Of a stretch of 64,000 nt of DNA, positions 1 through 9,938 are shown one piece after another. Every line of letters begins with the position of its first letter. Position 1 is the first letter of the stretch. The position numbers and the translations under genes are program-made. The DNA comes from Leguminivora glycinivorella (lineage: Eukaryota; Arthropoda; Insecta; Lepidoptera; Tortricidae): NCBI RefSeq assembly GCF_023078275.1, contig NC_062973.1, positions 19,152,956-19,216,955 of the forward strand. The letters are read 5' to 3'. Under the pieces are notes generated by a model. It saw nothing but the letters and a program-made list of their open reading frames with translations, searched no databases and was not told the origin of the DNA.

Positions 1-521
1 TTGTGAACTCAACCTGCTCCACTTTGATGCCGTCAGCTTGGATATGAAGTGGCCTTGGTGTCCGACCTCCAACATGTAACTGCAAAAAGTGTGTTTTGGA
101 CAGGCTAAGCGCCAAACCATTCGAGGTAAACCACTTAGATAGCTGGTCTGCAGCGTGGTTAAGACGTGTCTCCAAGCCGTATATGTCTGGTGCTGATATA
201 ATTCCAGCGACATCATCCGCGTACATTAAAATGTCTGCGGCCATTATCGCTTCCGGAAGATCGTTCAGTAATAGCGAGAAGATAATGATAAAAATATGAC
301 AAGAACACAAACGAGCCCTGTGCGACGCCCATGGAGGTGGCCAACGGATCAGACCTGACCTGACCGCCGTCTCCTATGACAACCTGAGATCTGTCTCGGA
401 GAATGTCAGTGAGGAGGGCATGCGCATTGCCATTTATACCATAGTGTAGCAGTTTCGAGGCAATGACGCTGTGATCCGCTACGTCAAACGCTTTGGAGAT
501 TAAAATTTCGAATAAAATCAA
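1..521 (-). pseudogene. LINE reverse transcriptase fragment (Jockey/CR1-like), frameshifted
   Basis: This is part of the reverse transcriptase of a non-LTR retrotransposon. Read on the minus strand from 521, it gives SKAFDVADHSVIASKLLHYG (the finger/palm region with the first catalytic Asp), then MGVAQGS, then the catalytic YADD box at 212-223, then WFTSNGLALSLSKTHF downstream. The QGS part and the YADD part are in different frames, so there is a frameshift between about 240 and 300, where a remnant of the usual FINDLPEA stretch can be read as LLLNDLPEAIMAADILM. The homology stops abruptly near 521 (5' truncated) and the 3' side runs off the left edge of the window. The clade is inferred from motif wording only. 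The copy cannot encode a working enzyme as it stands. Confidence 0.85.
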
Positions 522-1225
522 ACGTGTGATAAAATTACTTCAAGTTCTAATCTATTACAAACATTCATAAATTCATTCACGTATTTTAATCCCAAAAGAG
601 TTAGGCAGAGTACGTGAACATGCTCAGTGGACCTCTAAGCACTAATTTATTTTTCATTCTATTAAATTATTTAAATATACCTACTTATATTATAGGTACA
701 CAAAATGAGGACCGCCATATATTATGTTATTTGGGAGGAAAAACGAGGACTAAATTTGTACGGAGAGTCGGTCGTTCCTCTTAATAATGTTTACCTAAGC
801 GCGGTGCATTGGCAATTTAAAAATGGGTGTTGGTTTAGCTGAGTATATTGTTCTCTGCTTTTTAAAATGAAAACTTAAAATATTCACTATTTTGTCCCCT
901 GCACCTGTTAGAGACAACCTTTTATTACTAGCTTTAAACTTAATTAAATTTTTGAATTTAGTCTTGCTCTTGTTTTGCTTGTCCGTTAGAAAATAAATAT
1001 TAATTAAATATTTGTCTTTAGTACTGGACGTAGGTAAGGACAATATGAGAAGTAATGGAAAGCCAGAGAGAACAAGTCTAACACTGGACGTTCATTAAAC
1101 TTCGTAAAAATAAGATGGAAACTTATTGCAAAATGTATTTCTCTTATATCTTCTTTACGCAAAAAACTAAAATGTTAGTTGCAGGACTTGCAGGATGGGG
1201 TGTACATTTTTTTCTAAACGTTCGA
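522..1225. other. No gene recognised
   Basis: AT-rich intergenic DNA. A minus-strand 82-codon frame at 795-1043 is low-complexity and Lys-rich, matches no family I know, and is not called. Confidence 0.6.
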
Positions 1226-1452
1226 AAATAAATAAATATTGGGGACACCTTACACAAATCAACCTAGCCCCAAACTAAGCTAAGCTTGTGATATGGGTGC
1301 TTAGCGACGACAAACTTACTTATATAGATAAATACATACTTATATACATAGAAAACATCCATAACCCAGGAATTTTAATATCAGATCTGTGCTCATCACA
1401 CAAATAAATGTCCTTACAGAGAGATACGAACCCGGGACCGCGGCTTAGCAGA
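1226..1452 (-). repeat. tRNA-headed SINE, diverged copy
   Basis: On the minus strand this reads from a degenerate tRNA-like head, with a B-box-like CCCGGGTTCG near 1430, through a conserved body (TTATTTGTGTGATGAGCACA) to an ATTTATTTATTTT tail at about 1226-1240. The same body occurs at 31055-31195, 49841-50348 and 50774-51027. The tail part, which reads GGGGACACCTTACACA on the plus strand, is also present at 29185-29276. The A box is eroded, so this is an old copy. Confidence 0.8.
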
Positions 1453-2717
1453 AATATCCTATAACATTCGTTTTGTTCTCGCGAGTGGTCGTAATATTCA
1501 CAAACGCGGCATTAACTCTGCATTATTTACTCCGCAAGAACCTATCTCTTCTAAAAATCCGCTTTTTACTTTTTAAAACGGGCGTTTATCCGCGAGACGT
1601 GTCCCGGGGGGCAGCGGCTCATGCAGTATTCATACACATATAAAGCCTCCTACACACGATATGACCCGATGAAATCTTAGATAAATGAAGCGCTATTGTT
1701 TTGATGACGATTTAATGCTGCGGAACGTCTTCTAAAGGAATGTTTTTTCTCGGCGTATTGTAATCCTTGGACGATTTTATATGTCTCATCTCAGAACTCC
1801 AAGCGCCTGCAAGTAGTTTAAAATCTTAATCAGAAAAATCGACATCAGTTTTTTTAGTAATTTGCTGCGTTTGAGACAAATGAATTATTGTTATGACTCA
1901 TTTGTTTATTTTCTGAGGGAAATGCGTTTACTTATGCCGGGTGATCGAGGGGAACCAGGGAGGTACGACGGACTAATCAGAGAAAGACTAACATCTGACT
2001 GAAACCTCCAACGAATGTCGAATTCATCTAAGATTCACTTTATAAATCTACTTTCAGATATATTTGTTATGATTATTTCGCCGAATGGTCTCATCGAAAG
2101 ATCAGCGCTGGAAGTCGCCAGCAATCTGATGAGATACAACCATACATGTCAAGTTCTCATTTTTATGTCTTCTGGCTTGTATAGTTCTTTGTTTTGTATT
2201 TGTATTTGCGAATGAATAATTTATATTTCTATTAGGTAAAGTACTGTTTTTGCTCCGAATTCAATATACTTACCTATGTTATAAGGTAGTTCTGTGTAAA
2301 ACAGCTTAACGCATGTTCCATTTGTTTCTAAATGGTTCTATTCGTCGTGTATTCGCGACAAATACCTGCTACTCGTGCATTTCCTTTTACACGCCAAAAA
2401 GCTGCCACTATTCGTATGAATTGATCCGTCAAACGTACACCGGCGGAATTCACAAAAGGTTGTATTGAAACTACAATTGTTGTCGACTTTTTTAGAGTTC
2501 TTTTAAAATCGGACGTAGGTAACGTTTGCCGAGTTTTTGTGTGCCAAAGTAAATATTGAGAGAAGGGATCCAATGTCGCGTCATGTCAGTCTATTTTCAC
2601 GAAAGTTATTCTAGAAAAATTATCAATTTCAATAAAAGCTAAAAATACCATGATGACATAAAACTAACTTAAAAACTATACTAACCTAAGTAACTATAAA
2701 AATAATATAATAAATAC
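1453..2717. other. No gene recognised; LINE 3' UTR at the right end
   Basis: No family or domain is visible in this stretch. Short frames at 2015-2215 and 2328-2573 have no recognisable content. About the last 80 bases (2640-2717) are AT-rich and look like the 3' UTR of the minus-strand LINE that follows, because similar AT-rich sequence flanks the shorter remnant at 10526-10618. Confidence 0.5.
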
Positions 2718-2718
2718 T

Positions 2719-4485
2719 TTATAAATAAAAAATCGGCTCTAAATCGGTTCCCTGTGGCAAGGTGCCAAGAAGACTGGCGGCATTGCCACGTTGAACGGCA
2801 ATGCCTATGCGTTGCGCTAGGTAAGTGCCAGCCTTCTTGTCTCCTGTCGCGTCGACGAGGCGCTTGGCAAGCTCCTTAAAGATGCTGTGAGCACCTGAAC
2901 CCCACGGCCCAAGCGTTTCCACCCCAAACGGCTCAAACATGAAACTGGAATCAATTGCTGCATATTTGCGCCGTTTGAGGTGTTCCGCGGAGTTGGCGGC
3001 AGCACCAGCTCTGTTTGAAGTCCCTGGGAGATGGGACGCCGCAAGGGTATCCACACATGTGGCATCCCAAACTAAAGGGCGTCCCATCTTCCAAGGCACG
3101 AGGGTCATGCCGTCCGGTCTCTTTCCGTCGTCGCGAGCCAATCCAGGCGGTTCTAGGACCGCCGGGGCTCCCGCCGTAACGAGAGCTCGGCGGAGAATGT
3201 CGTTCAGGCTCGCGTGACGTGAAAGACGGCCGACGCTCCTGGAACAGGATAGGCCATGGAGACCAAACCGCGAGACGCTTGTGCCACACTGGCATTGGTG
3301 AGGGGCCACGCAAGCAACACCCAAACGCAAACATAAAGAAAATCTAAGGGTGTTCGTTGACAGCAAGGTGCCTAGGTTCTTAGACGGCAGGGCTTGCAGC
3401 CAGGAGCCGGATTCCCAACTCGCAGCAGCAAGGAGACGAGCGCGCTCTGTGGTGCTGGTAGACGTTTCAATGAGATTATCCCGTACCAGCCGACAGAGCG
3501 GCTCGTCCCATTGGTGCTGCGAATGGCGAATGATGGGGAGGTCTGCATTTGGGCAGGCTGTTTTCCAGCTCGTCATCGCTTCCTGCAAGAAAGGGACGAC
3601 CGAGTCAGCTCTAAGAATTTTCTTGAACAGATTTTCAATTTTATGACCAGAAGAAATAAATGCCGGAAGAGCAACCGCGGAGATTTGTCTTATGCCAATA
3701 CCACCGTGCCTGATAGGCAGGGAGGCTTGGGACCACTGTGGGGTATCGAAAGCGATATTAAAAATGGAAGTCACTGTTAATTTTATTTCTAAATCTAGTT
3801 TTTCTAAAAGGCTGGGAAATTTCCAAAAATGACTGCAACGCAGAACGTAAGTGAGTTTGGGAACAAACAAACAGAATTTTATTATTGTGTAGGCCATATG
3901 TGAGTTGATTTGGAGTAAACGGTCAGAACAATTTTTAAAATTTTGAAGTTGATTATTTATATAATCGGGGAAAGCTTCGTCCAGTATTGGCGAACCTAGG
4001 AGGTAAAGTGAATTATTGTCCAAAACTTTAATGCCAGAAGCTAAGGTAGAGAATTTTGACAGAACTGAATCATTATTGATGCCGCGGTCAGAAAAAAATA
4101 TTTCGCACTTTGAAAAATTTAAAGAGAGCCCAATTTCAGAAAATTTTTCAATGAGATTTCGTAGATCTTCAAATACCTCGTCGGCGGTACCTCCGAGGGT
4201 ACCATCGTCGAGGTACCAAGCATTAAATTTAGAATTTAGACTTACCAGGACAGGGTGGATGGCAAGGCTAAAAAGTGCAGGACCCAAAGGGTCACCTTGT
4301 TGGCAGCCCACTGATGAAAATAAAAGGTTATTTTTAAAAAGTAATTTGGAACGCGTGCTGTAGCATTGCCAAACAAAATTATAAAGCTCAGGTGTCTTTT
4401 CTCTGACTTGCGTGAGTAAGGCGCCTCGGTCAACAGAGTTGAAGGCGTTGCGGACGTCAACTTTCAGAACAACTTCGCCCTCTTT
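2719..4485 (-). CDS. LINE reverse transcriptase with C-terminal restriction-like endonuclease domain, 5'-truncated
   Basis: An uninterrupted frame of about 589 codons runs from 4485 (just inside an in-frame stop at 4486-4488) to the stop at 2719. No real start is present: the copy is 5'-truncated, as is common for LINEs. The order is VDVRNAFNSVD (RT motif A), GCQQGDPLGPALFSLAIHP, then the catalytic WYLDDGTLGG (Asp pair about 94 residues into the frame), then the thumb. Downstream are a Cys/His cluster (CQCGTSVSRFGLHGLSC, spaced C-C-H-C) and KRPDG followed 15 residues later by LVWDATC. That PD...D layout is typical of the PD-(D/E)XK fold used by R2/R4-type LINEs. It ends in AQRIGIAVQRGNAASLLGT, a signature also found in the remnants at 10526 and 63384. 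The absence of breaks suggests a fairly recent insertion. I do not know the family name. Confidence 0.85.
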   Translation of the reverse strand, partial: KEGEVVLKVDVRNAFNSVDRGALLTQVREKTPELYNFVWQCYSTRSKLLFKNNLLFSSVGCQQGDPLGPALFSLAIHPVLVSLNSKFNAWYLDDGTLGGTADEVFEDLRNLIEKFSEIGLSLNFSKCEIFFSDRGINNDSVLSKFSTLASGIKVLDNNSLYLLGSPILDEAFPDYINNQLQNFKNCSDRLLQINSHMAYTIIKFCLFVPKLTYVLRCSHFWKFPSLLEKLDLEIKLTVTSIFNIAFDTPQWSQASLPIRHGGIGIRQISAVALPAFISSGHKIENLFKKILRADSVVPFLQEAMTSWKTACPNADLPIIRHSQHQWDEPLCRLVRDNLIETSTSTTERARLLAAASWESGSWLQALPSKNLGTLLSTNTLRFSLCLRLGVACVAPHQCQCGTSVSRFGLHGLSCSRSVGRLSRHASLNDILRRALVTAGAPAVLEPPGLARDDGKRPDGMTLVPWKMGRPLVWDATCVDTLAASHLPGTSNRAGAAANSAEHLKRRKYAAIDSSFMFEPFGVETLGPWGSGAHSIFKELAKRLVDATGDKKAGTYLAQRIGIAVQRGNAASLLGTLPQGTDLEPIFYL

Positions 4486-4488
4486 CTA

Positions 4489-4850
4489 CTTGTCAGTCTA
4501 TTGATTAGACTTTTTGTTTATTGAGAACATGCTCGATCGCTTGCCATGTGCTCATAACATGCTGACAACCGGTGTTACACGAAATTCGAAAACTCGGAAT
4601 TCAAAATGCTGAAGTCCTTAGAGACAGACCTCAATAATGGTAAATAAATTTTGGTCAAAATTGTGTAACAAATTTTTAAAAACTCCGCTCTTTGAGCCTA
4701 AAAGCTCACTGACACGCAGCTTAGGAACTTCTGTTTTGCCATATGTTAAAATGGTATGACATGAAAATGACAACGAATGACATGAAAAATAAAGTTTAAT
4801 GAAAAGGAGATAGATTTGTTGTATATGTTATGGGCCAAGTGATAAATCGG
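4489..4850. other. No gene recognised
   Basis: AT-rich flank of the truncated LINE. Nothing identifiable was seen. Confidence 0.5.
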
Positions 4851-4851
4851 G

Positions 4852-5045
4852 CACTATGCATAATGCCCGGGCATTATGAATCATGGCCATTGTGAGTCGG
4901 TAGTTTGATACTAACTATCCAAATAATTAAATTGCCCGGGCATTATGTATAATGCCCATCCTCCGTTGGGCATATTAATATAACAGCAAATAGCTGATTT
5001 TTGCCCGGGCATTATACATAACGCCCATCCTCTGTTGGGCAAAGT
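4852..5045. repeat. Palindromic short tandem repeat, about 69-bp unit
   Basis: Two direct copies start at 4932 and 5001 (period 69). Each begins TTGCCCGGGCATTAT and continues with a half-palindrome ATAATGCCC..GGGC. A third, partial palindrome (CATAATGCCCGGGCATTATG) lies at 4859-4878. Each unit is itself a strong inverted repeat centred on GCCCGGGC. No coding content and no match to a named family that I can recall. Confidence 0.7.
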
Positions 5046-6568
5046 AATACACATGAACGGACTCTAATTGTTGAGCCATTTAGAGGCCACAATAATTATG
5101 TTATTTCATAGTTATAAGCTATAACGTGATTGACGTGCCCAGTATAAAATGGGCTAGAACTGGATTAACAATTAAAGTCCGTGACTGTACCTAGTATTAA
5201 TTATTACAAGCCATTTTACGAAATCTCATTTTAATACAATTATAAATTAAATTTCTTAAGAATAAAAGAGAACAAAAACACCCACTTTAACCGTGTTTTT
5301 AATCGGAACTCGAATCATCAATCATCGACATAGGGACCAAACCTGTAACGATACATCATAGTGGTAATTACCCTGACTGTGGAGTTTCACTGCAAGTCCT
5401 CGGCTTGGTGTGCTAAATGACGTAACGGACTCTTATACAGTAGAACCCCGATAACACGGATTTGAGAAACAAGGCTTTTAGTGTTCGAGTTTTTGTTTTG
5501 TTTAGGATATTCAATTGGCTATTTTACATTATTTTTCTATACTGCGTCAGTGGCAAACAAACTCACGTCCCCCTTGATACTAAGTATGATGTGTAGCCTA
5601 TTAACGACTGTATACGACTTGCTTTATTGAAAAATAGTAAATGAAAAGTTGAGGTTTAGGTTTGTTGGGTACGATCACAGATGTGGTACGATTATATTTG
5701 TAAAGAAAATACATATTCCCTCATTGTAGGAATGTAGCTGCAATAAACTCTGATTCCATCAAATAATCCATCCTAAAATCGCGTATCCAGATATTTATCA
5801 TGATTCTTAATTATACTTTTGGGATTAAACTAGTTTCAAGTCCAATGACATGTCTAAATTTACCCCTCCTGTCTCCAGATTTTAGATACTTGACGTATTT
5901 TTTTTATCTTCATGTCATAGAAGTTCTTGCACAAAACAGGAGACAAAACATTGTAGTGAGAGTACAATACTTTAAATAATCATTTTTTCTTTGTAGATAT
6001 TCAATATATCACATTGACGTTGCGCGAGCGCTGCACAGTGGCGTTCTGCAGTCCGCGTCAGCCGCCATAGCCCCTATTGAGTGTTAGTGGCTGGGAGGTG
6101 GGACAGTGGCATAATCAGGAATTGGTCCTCACTTCAATTAAGTTTATGTACCAATATAGTTATTAAAGACGTATTGTTACTAACAAACTATGGACGCAGT
6201 CATATTGGTGTGAAATTAACGCATTGTATTTTGTTTATTACCTAGGCTCCAATTATCGAGGATCCACTGTCATGGAGATACGACGTTTCACGCAAAGGCG
6301 AGGGCAAAGGCTAGCTTTTGTGTAGGTAATTGATGTGTTGAAGGCTACTGTTTCAGTTCGCACGGTGAAACTTTGGTCTAGACGACACTACTGGCTCCTA
6401 CATAGTTTTCGGGAGGGAAAATTACGTTTGGATATTACGTCATTAATTTGAATAAAGTACAACCTACAAGAAAGAAGTTACTACACAAACGTTAGTATTA
6501 TTCAAAAGCTATTTATATGTATAAACTTTTGTCAAAGAATTTTGGGCCACATTTCATCTATTAATTGT
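5046..6568. other. No gene recognised
   Basis: Unremarkable AT-rich DNA. Around 5525-5580 there is a weak trace of the lepidopteran LINE-tail motif (CGTCAGTGGCAAACAA) that is better preserved at 17826. No frame of note. Confidence 0.5.
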
Positions 6569-6716
6569 CTAACCCCCTTATTCATAAACGTTCACTAAAG
6601 TTATCAAGCCGATAAAGTTCGTTTGTCCCTTTCCTACGTATTGGTGTGATAGAAAGGGACAAACGAACTTTATCGGCTTGATAACTTTAAAGAACGTTTA
6701 TGAATAAGGGGGTTAG
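6569..6716. mobile_element. Foldback MITE, 148 bp
   Basis: A near-perfect long inverted repeat. It starts CTAACCCCCTTATTCATAAA and ends with the reverse complement at 6716. The arms are about 60 bases each and include AACGAACTTTATCGGCTTG, with a short centre (CCTACGTATTGGTGTGATAG). It has no coding capacity. The structure would give a hairpin RNA if transcribed. Confidence 0.9.
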
Positions 6717-6743
6717 TACCTATATAAAACCTGACCAGAAATG

Positions 6744-6996
6744 TACACTGAGAGAAATTTGCATTGTGAATTTAACAAGTTCGACTTGTTGCGGTTTATC
6801 CGTTTGAATCAGCCAAACGTATGTTTAAAACAATATGTGTCAGGTTGTTTTTATAAAATCGACTTGTTGATTCAAATATATTGCCGATTCAAATGACAAG
6901 TAGCTTGTTGTTTGAACCAAAGAGCACGTAGGCGCTATTTTAACCAAAAAACTTGTTGAACGAACATGAAAACTGGTTGTATTTTCTCTCAGTGTA
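6744..6996. mobile_element. MITE with TACACTGAGAGAAA termini (family 1, copy 1)
   Basis: Inverted ends TACACTGAGAGAAA and TTTCTCTCAGTGTA bound 253 bp. Inside are repeated AACAAGTTCGACTTGTT-like short inverted words. The outer TA on both sides is compatible with a TA target duplication (Tc1/mariner-type insertion). A second copy, interrupted by another repeat, is at 36321-36907. Confidence 0.85.
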
Positions 6997-7339
6997 TGAC
7001 TACTGAACTATTTTCTTTATACTATACTGAACCATAGTACGATAGTACTCTTTATTATACTATACTGTGACTGAACTGTCAAATCATACATCAGGATAAC
7101 AGCGCCCTTAGAATAATCTTTACATGAATCCATACTTCCATACTAATACTAGTGGCTCTGGGAGCTGTAGACCTTCGCGAAATGCTTAGAGAACGCAAAA
7201 CTGAAAGCTAATTAAGTGATTATCGCAGTCAAGTCATGACCTCATGACAGCAACAGTTTCAAGCGACATATACTCGTACGCTATAGGCACTCAACTCAAG
7301 CCCTTAACGGCAATTTCTGCATTTAACATATAAAAACTG

Positions 7340-7613
7340 TGGGGCTATCATGCTTGCACTTTTATCACTTATCAATGTGGATAAGACATATGTCAATCTC
7401 ACACTGACTAACTTGCCACAACGTGACGGATGCTTTATCCGCGTAGATAAATGATAAAATGGCAAGTCCAGCCGGCGTATCATGCTTCCAATTTTATCAC
7501 TTATCCACGTGGATAAAGCATCCGTCACGCTTTAGCAAGTATGTCAGTGTGAGAGTGACAGATGTCTTATCCACGTGGATAAGTGATAAAATTGGCAGCA
7601 TGATACGCCGGCT
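7340..7613. mobile_element. Two adjacent foldback repeats, ACTTATCCACGTGGATAA family
   Basis: Unit 2 (7470-7613) has inverted ends AGCCGGCGTATCATGCT / AGCATGATACGCCGGCT and the internal inverted word TTATCACTTATCCACGTGG. Unit 1 (7340-7473) is a diverged version of the same, abutting it. A third copy is at 38817-38962. These units are absent from the matching place in copy B (about 12525-12560), so they were gained by copy A or lost from B. Confidence 0.8.
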
Positions 7614-7639
7614 GCCCTTGGTTTTGTTATCATCTTTTG

Positions 7640-9040
7640 TTTTGTAATCGTGTCGACGCTAGCCCGCAAAGTGGGCTTTTCGCTTCTAAGCGTCACACGA
7701 AAATCCTAACCTAACTTAGTTTGGATATTTAATAGGTCTTTCTTTTTTCGGGGGCTCTGGGCCCCCAAGACCCCCCCCCCCTTATAATCACTCTTGTTCG
7801 TCGCAAGAAAACCTTAACCTAACTTATTTTCAATAGGTATTACGTTGGTACTTCGTGGGGGCTACCCCCCCGAGCCCCGGGGTGGGTGTTTCGCCGCAAG
7901 AAAACCCTAACTTCTTTTCAATAAGTACAACGGTGGTATTTCTTTCTTCGCCCCTCGTCGTCCACAATTTGTAAGCGTGTCGACGCTAGCCCGCGAAGTG
8001 GGTTGCTTATTTTCGCTTTTCAGGGTCACAAGAACACCTAACCTTACTTAGTTTGGATACTTAATTGGTGTTTCTATTTTGCGGGGGCTGCGCCTCCGAG
8101 CCCCCCCTTATTTTCGATCTTAAACTTCGCAAGTAAACCCTAACCTAACTTATTTTCAATACGTACTACGTGGTATTTCTTTTTGGAGCCCCTCTTGTGG
8201 GTGCTTCTCCCCTCGTCGTCCATTTTGGTTTTGTTATCAATTTTCGATTTGTAAGGGTGTCGACGCTAGCCCGCGAAGTGGGCTGCCTATTTTCGCTTTT
8301 CAGGTTCACAAGAAAACCCTAACCTTACTTAGTTTGGATACTTAATCGGTATTTCTATTTTGCGGGGGGCTGCGCCCCCCGAGCCCCCCCCCCTTATAAT
8401 CGATCTTAAACTTCGCAAGAAAACCCTAACCTAACTTATTTTCAATACGTACTACGTGGTATTTATTTTTGGCGGGGGCTTCGCCCCCGAGCCCCTTGTG
8501 GGTGCTTCGCCCCTCGTCGTCCATTTTGGTTTTGTTATCAATTTTCGATTTCTAAGGGTGTCGACGCTAGCCCGCGAAGTGGGCTGCCTATTTTCGCTTT
8601 TCAGGGTCACAAGAAAACCTTAACCTTACTTAGTTTGGATACTTAATCGGTATTTCTATTTTGCGGGGGCTGCGCCCCCCGAGCCCCCCTTATTTTCCCT
8701 CTTAAGGGTCGCAACAAAACTTTAATCTTACTTAGTTTGGATACTTAATCGGTATTTCTATTTTGCGGGGGGCTGCGCCCCCCGAGCCCCCCCCCCCCTT
8801 ATTTTCGATCTTAAACTTCGCAAGAAAACCCTAATTTATTTTCAATACGTACTACGTGGTATTTATTTTTGGCGGGGGGCTTCGCCCCCGAGCCCCCTTG
8901 TGGGTGCTTCCCCCTCGTCGTCCATTTTGGTTTTGTTATCAGTTTTTGTTTTGTAAACGTGTCGACGGTAGCCCGCGAAGTGGGTTTCCTATTTTCGCTT
9001 TTAAGGGCCGCAAGAAAACCCTAACCCAACTATTTTAAAT
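7640..9040. repeat. GC-hairpin minisatellite array of copy A
   Basis: Tandem sub-repeats of roughly 100-110 bp alternate in larger units of about 280-400 bp. The marker GTGTCGACGCTAGCCCGC recurs near 7651, 7977, 8259, 8559 and 8959. Each sub-repeat holds AAAACCCTAACCTAACTTA-like sequence followed by a perfect GC hairpin such as GGGGGGCTGCGCCCCCC or GGGGGCTTCGCCCCC. The runs of C and G vary in length between units. It has no coding capacity. Confidence 0.9.
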
Positions 9041-9137
9041 ACTACGGTCATACGATGCACCGCCAACTCACTAATTCAATCTATTTGAAAGTGGCTGCAC
9101 ATAACACTTAAATTCGCACCGATTAGTACAAACCACG

Positions 9138-9205
9138 GTGGTGCAGTGTCATTCATGGTACATTTTTGCCCTCACGCTAGTCATATTTCTAGGTTCGATT
9201 CCCGG
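9138..9205 (+). repeat. tRNA-like module inside copy A
   Basis: An A-box-like GGTGGTGCAGTG at the start and a B-box-like GGTTCGATTCC at 9192-9202 have the spacing of a tRNA or SINE head. The counterpart in copy B (15628-15695) has the B box changed to GGTTCTATTCC. There is no good acceptor-stem pairing, so it is not called as a tRNA gene; it could act as a pol III promoter relic. Confidence 0.5.
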
Positions 9206-9858
9206 CAAATGCAAAACTTTTTGTATTTTTATTTTTATTATTTTTCTTCTTGTTGCCAACAGCTATCATAATTATGTTACGAAGTTTCACTTATGCCGCG
9301 CGGAGGGACTCCACGCACAAATTTTTAATGTTTGCGTCCGTTTTCTTTAGTCAAACCAGAGAGTATAGAGTCTTAGTCAGACGAAGTTATATAGGTCTTT
9401 GGTCAGACACAATTTTGTTGATTTTTCCGAGGTAAGTTTTTATCTTCTGTTTAACGCCATCTGTGAGAATATTGTGGCGTGACGTTGTAGGAGAGGCATC
9501 GTAATTATTTCAGCTAATCCTTTCTATATCAAATTGGTTAGTACTTATTTTTACCATCTTCGGCACTACATTTATTTATAAATAATAAGTTTTTTTGTAC
9601 TTCAAAATGATTAAACACTGGATCATAAAAAATAAATATAAATAGTCTTGTTACATAATTAAATTTTACGAGAATCGGTTGAATAGAGGAAAATATACGG
9701 ACATAAAAATGCAAATTTCGATCATCAAGCAAACAGGATTTTACTTTCTACTGAAAAAAAAAATGATTATATGTATATAAAATGTATATATCGCTTAGTT
9801 GGTTAAAATATAATTATTATAATAAAAAAATCAAATGCAAAAAAAAATACAAAAATTA

Positions 9859-9938
9859 TGGCACCTGGAGGATTCGAACGCAGAACTTGGTGATTAGAAA
9901 TTTGAAAAAAAGCACGGTGACTTACCACTGAGCCACCC
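9859..9938 (-). repeat. tRNA-like module, opposite orientation, inside copy A
   Basis: On the minus strand: GGGTGGCTCAGTGGTAAGTC (A-box-like), a long A/T-rich middle, then GTTCGAATCC (B box), ending in GGTGCCA. The order and spacing are tRNA-like, but the arms do not fold into a full cloverleaf by eye. Copy B carries the same module at about 16293-16375. Confidence 0.5.

Noticed and set aside
2939..3780. Plus-strand frames of 92-128 codons
   Set aside because: They lie antisense to the open LINE frame and have no motifs.
4309..4311. GTG as a start codon for the LINE protein
   Set aside because: The frame is open upstream to 4485 and includes RT motif A, so this is an internal valine.
9138..9350. 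A 70-residue frame present in both large element copies (also 15628-15840), hydrophobic in the middle
   Set aside because: Between the copies I count four amino-acid changes against one silent change, so there is no sign of selection on the protein, and it overlaps the tRNA-like module.
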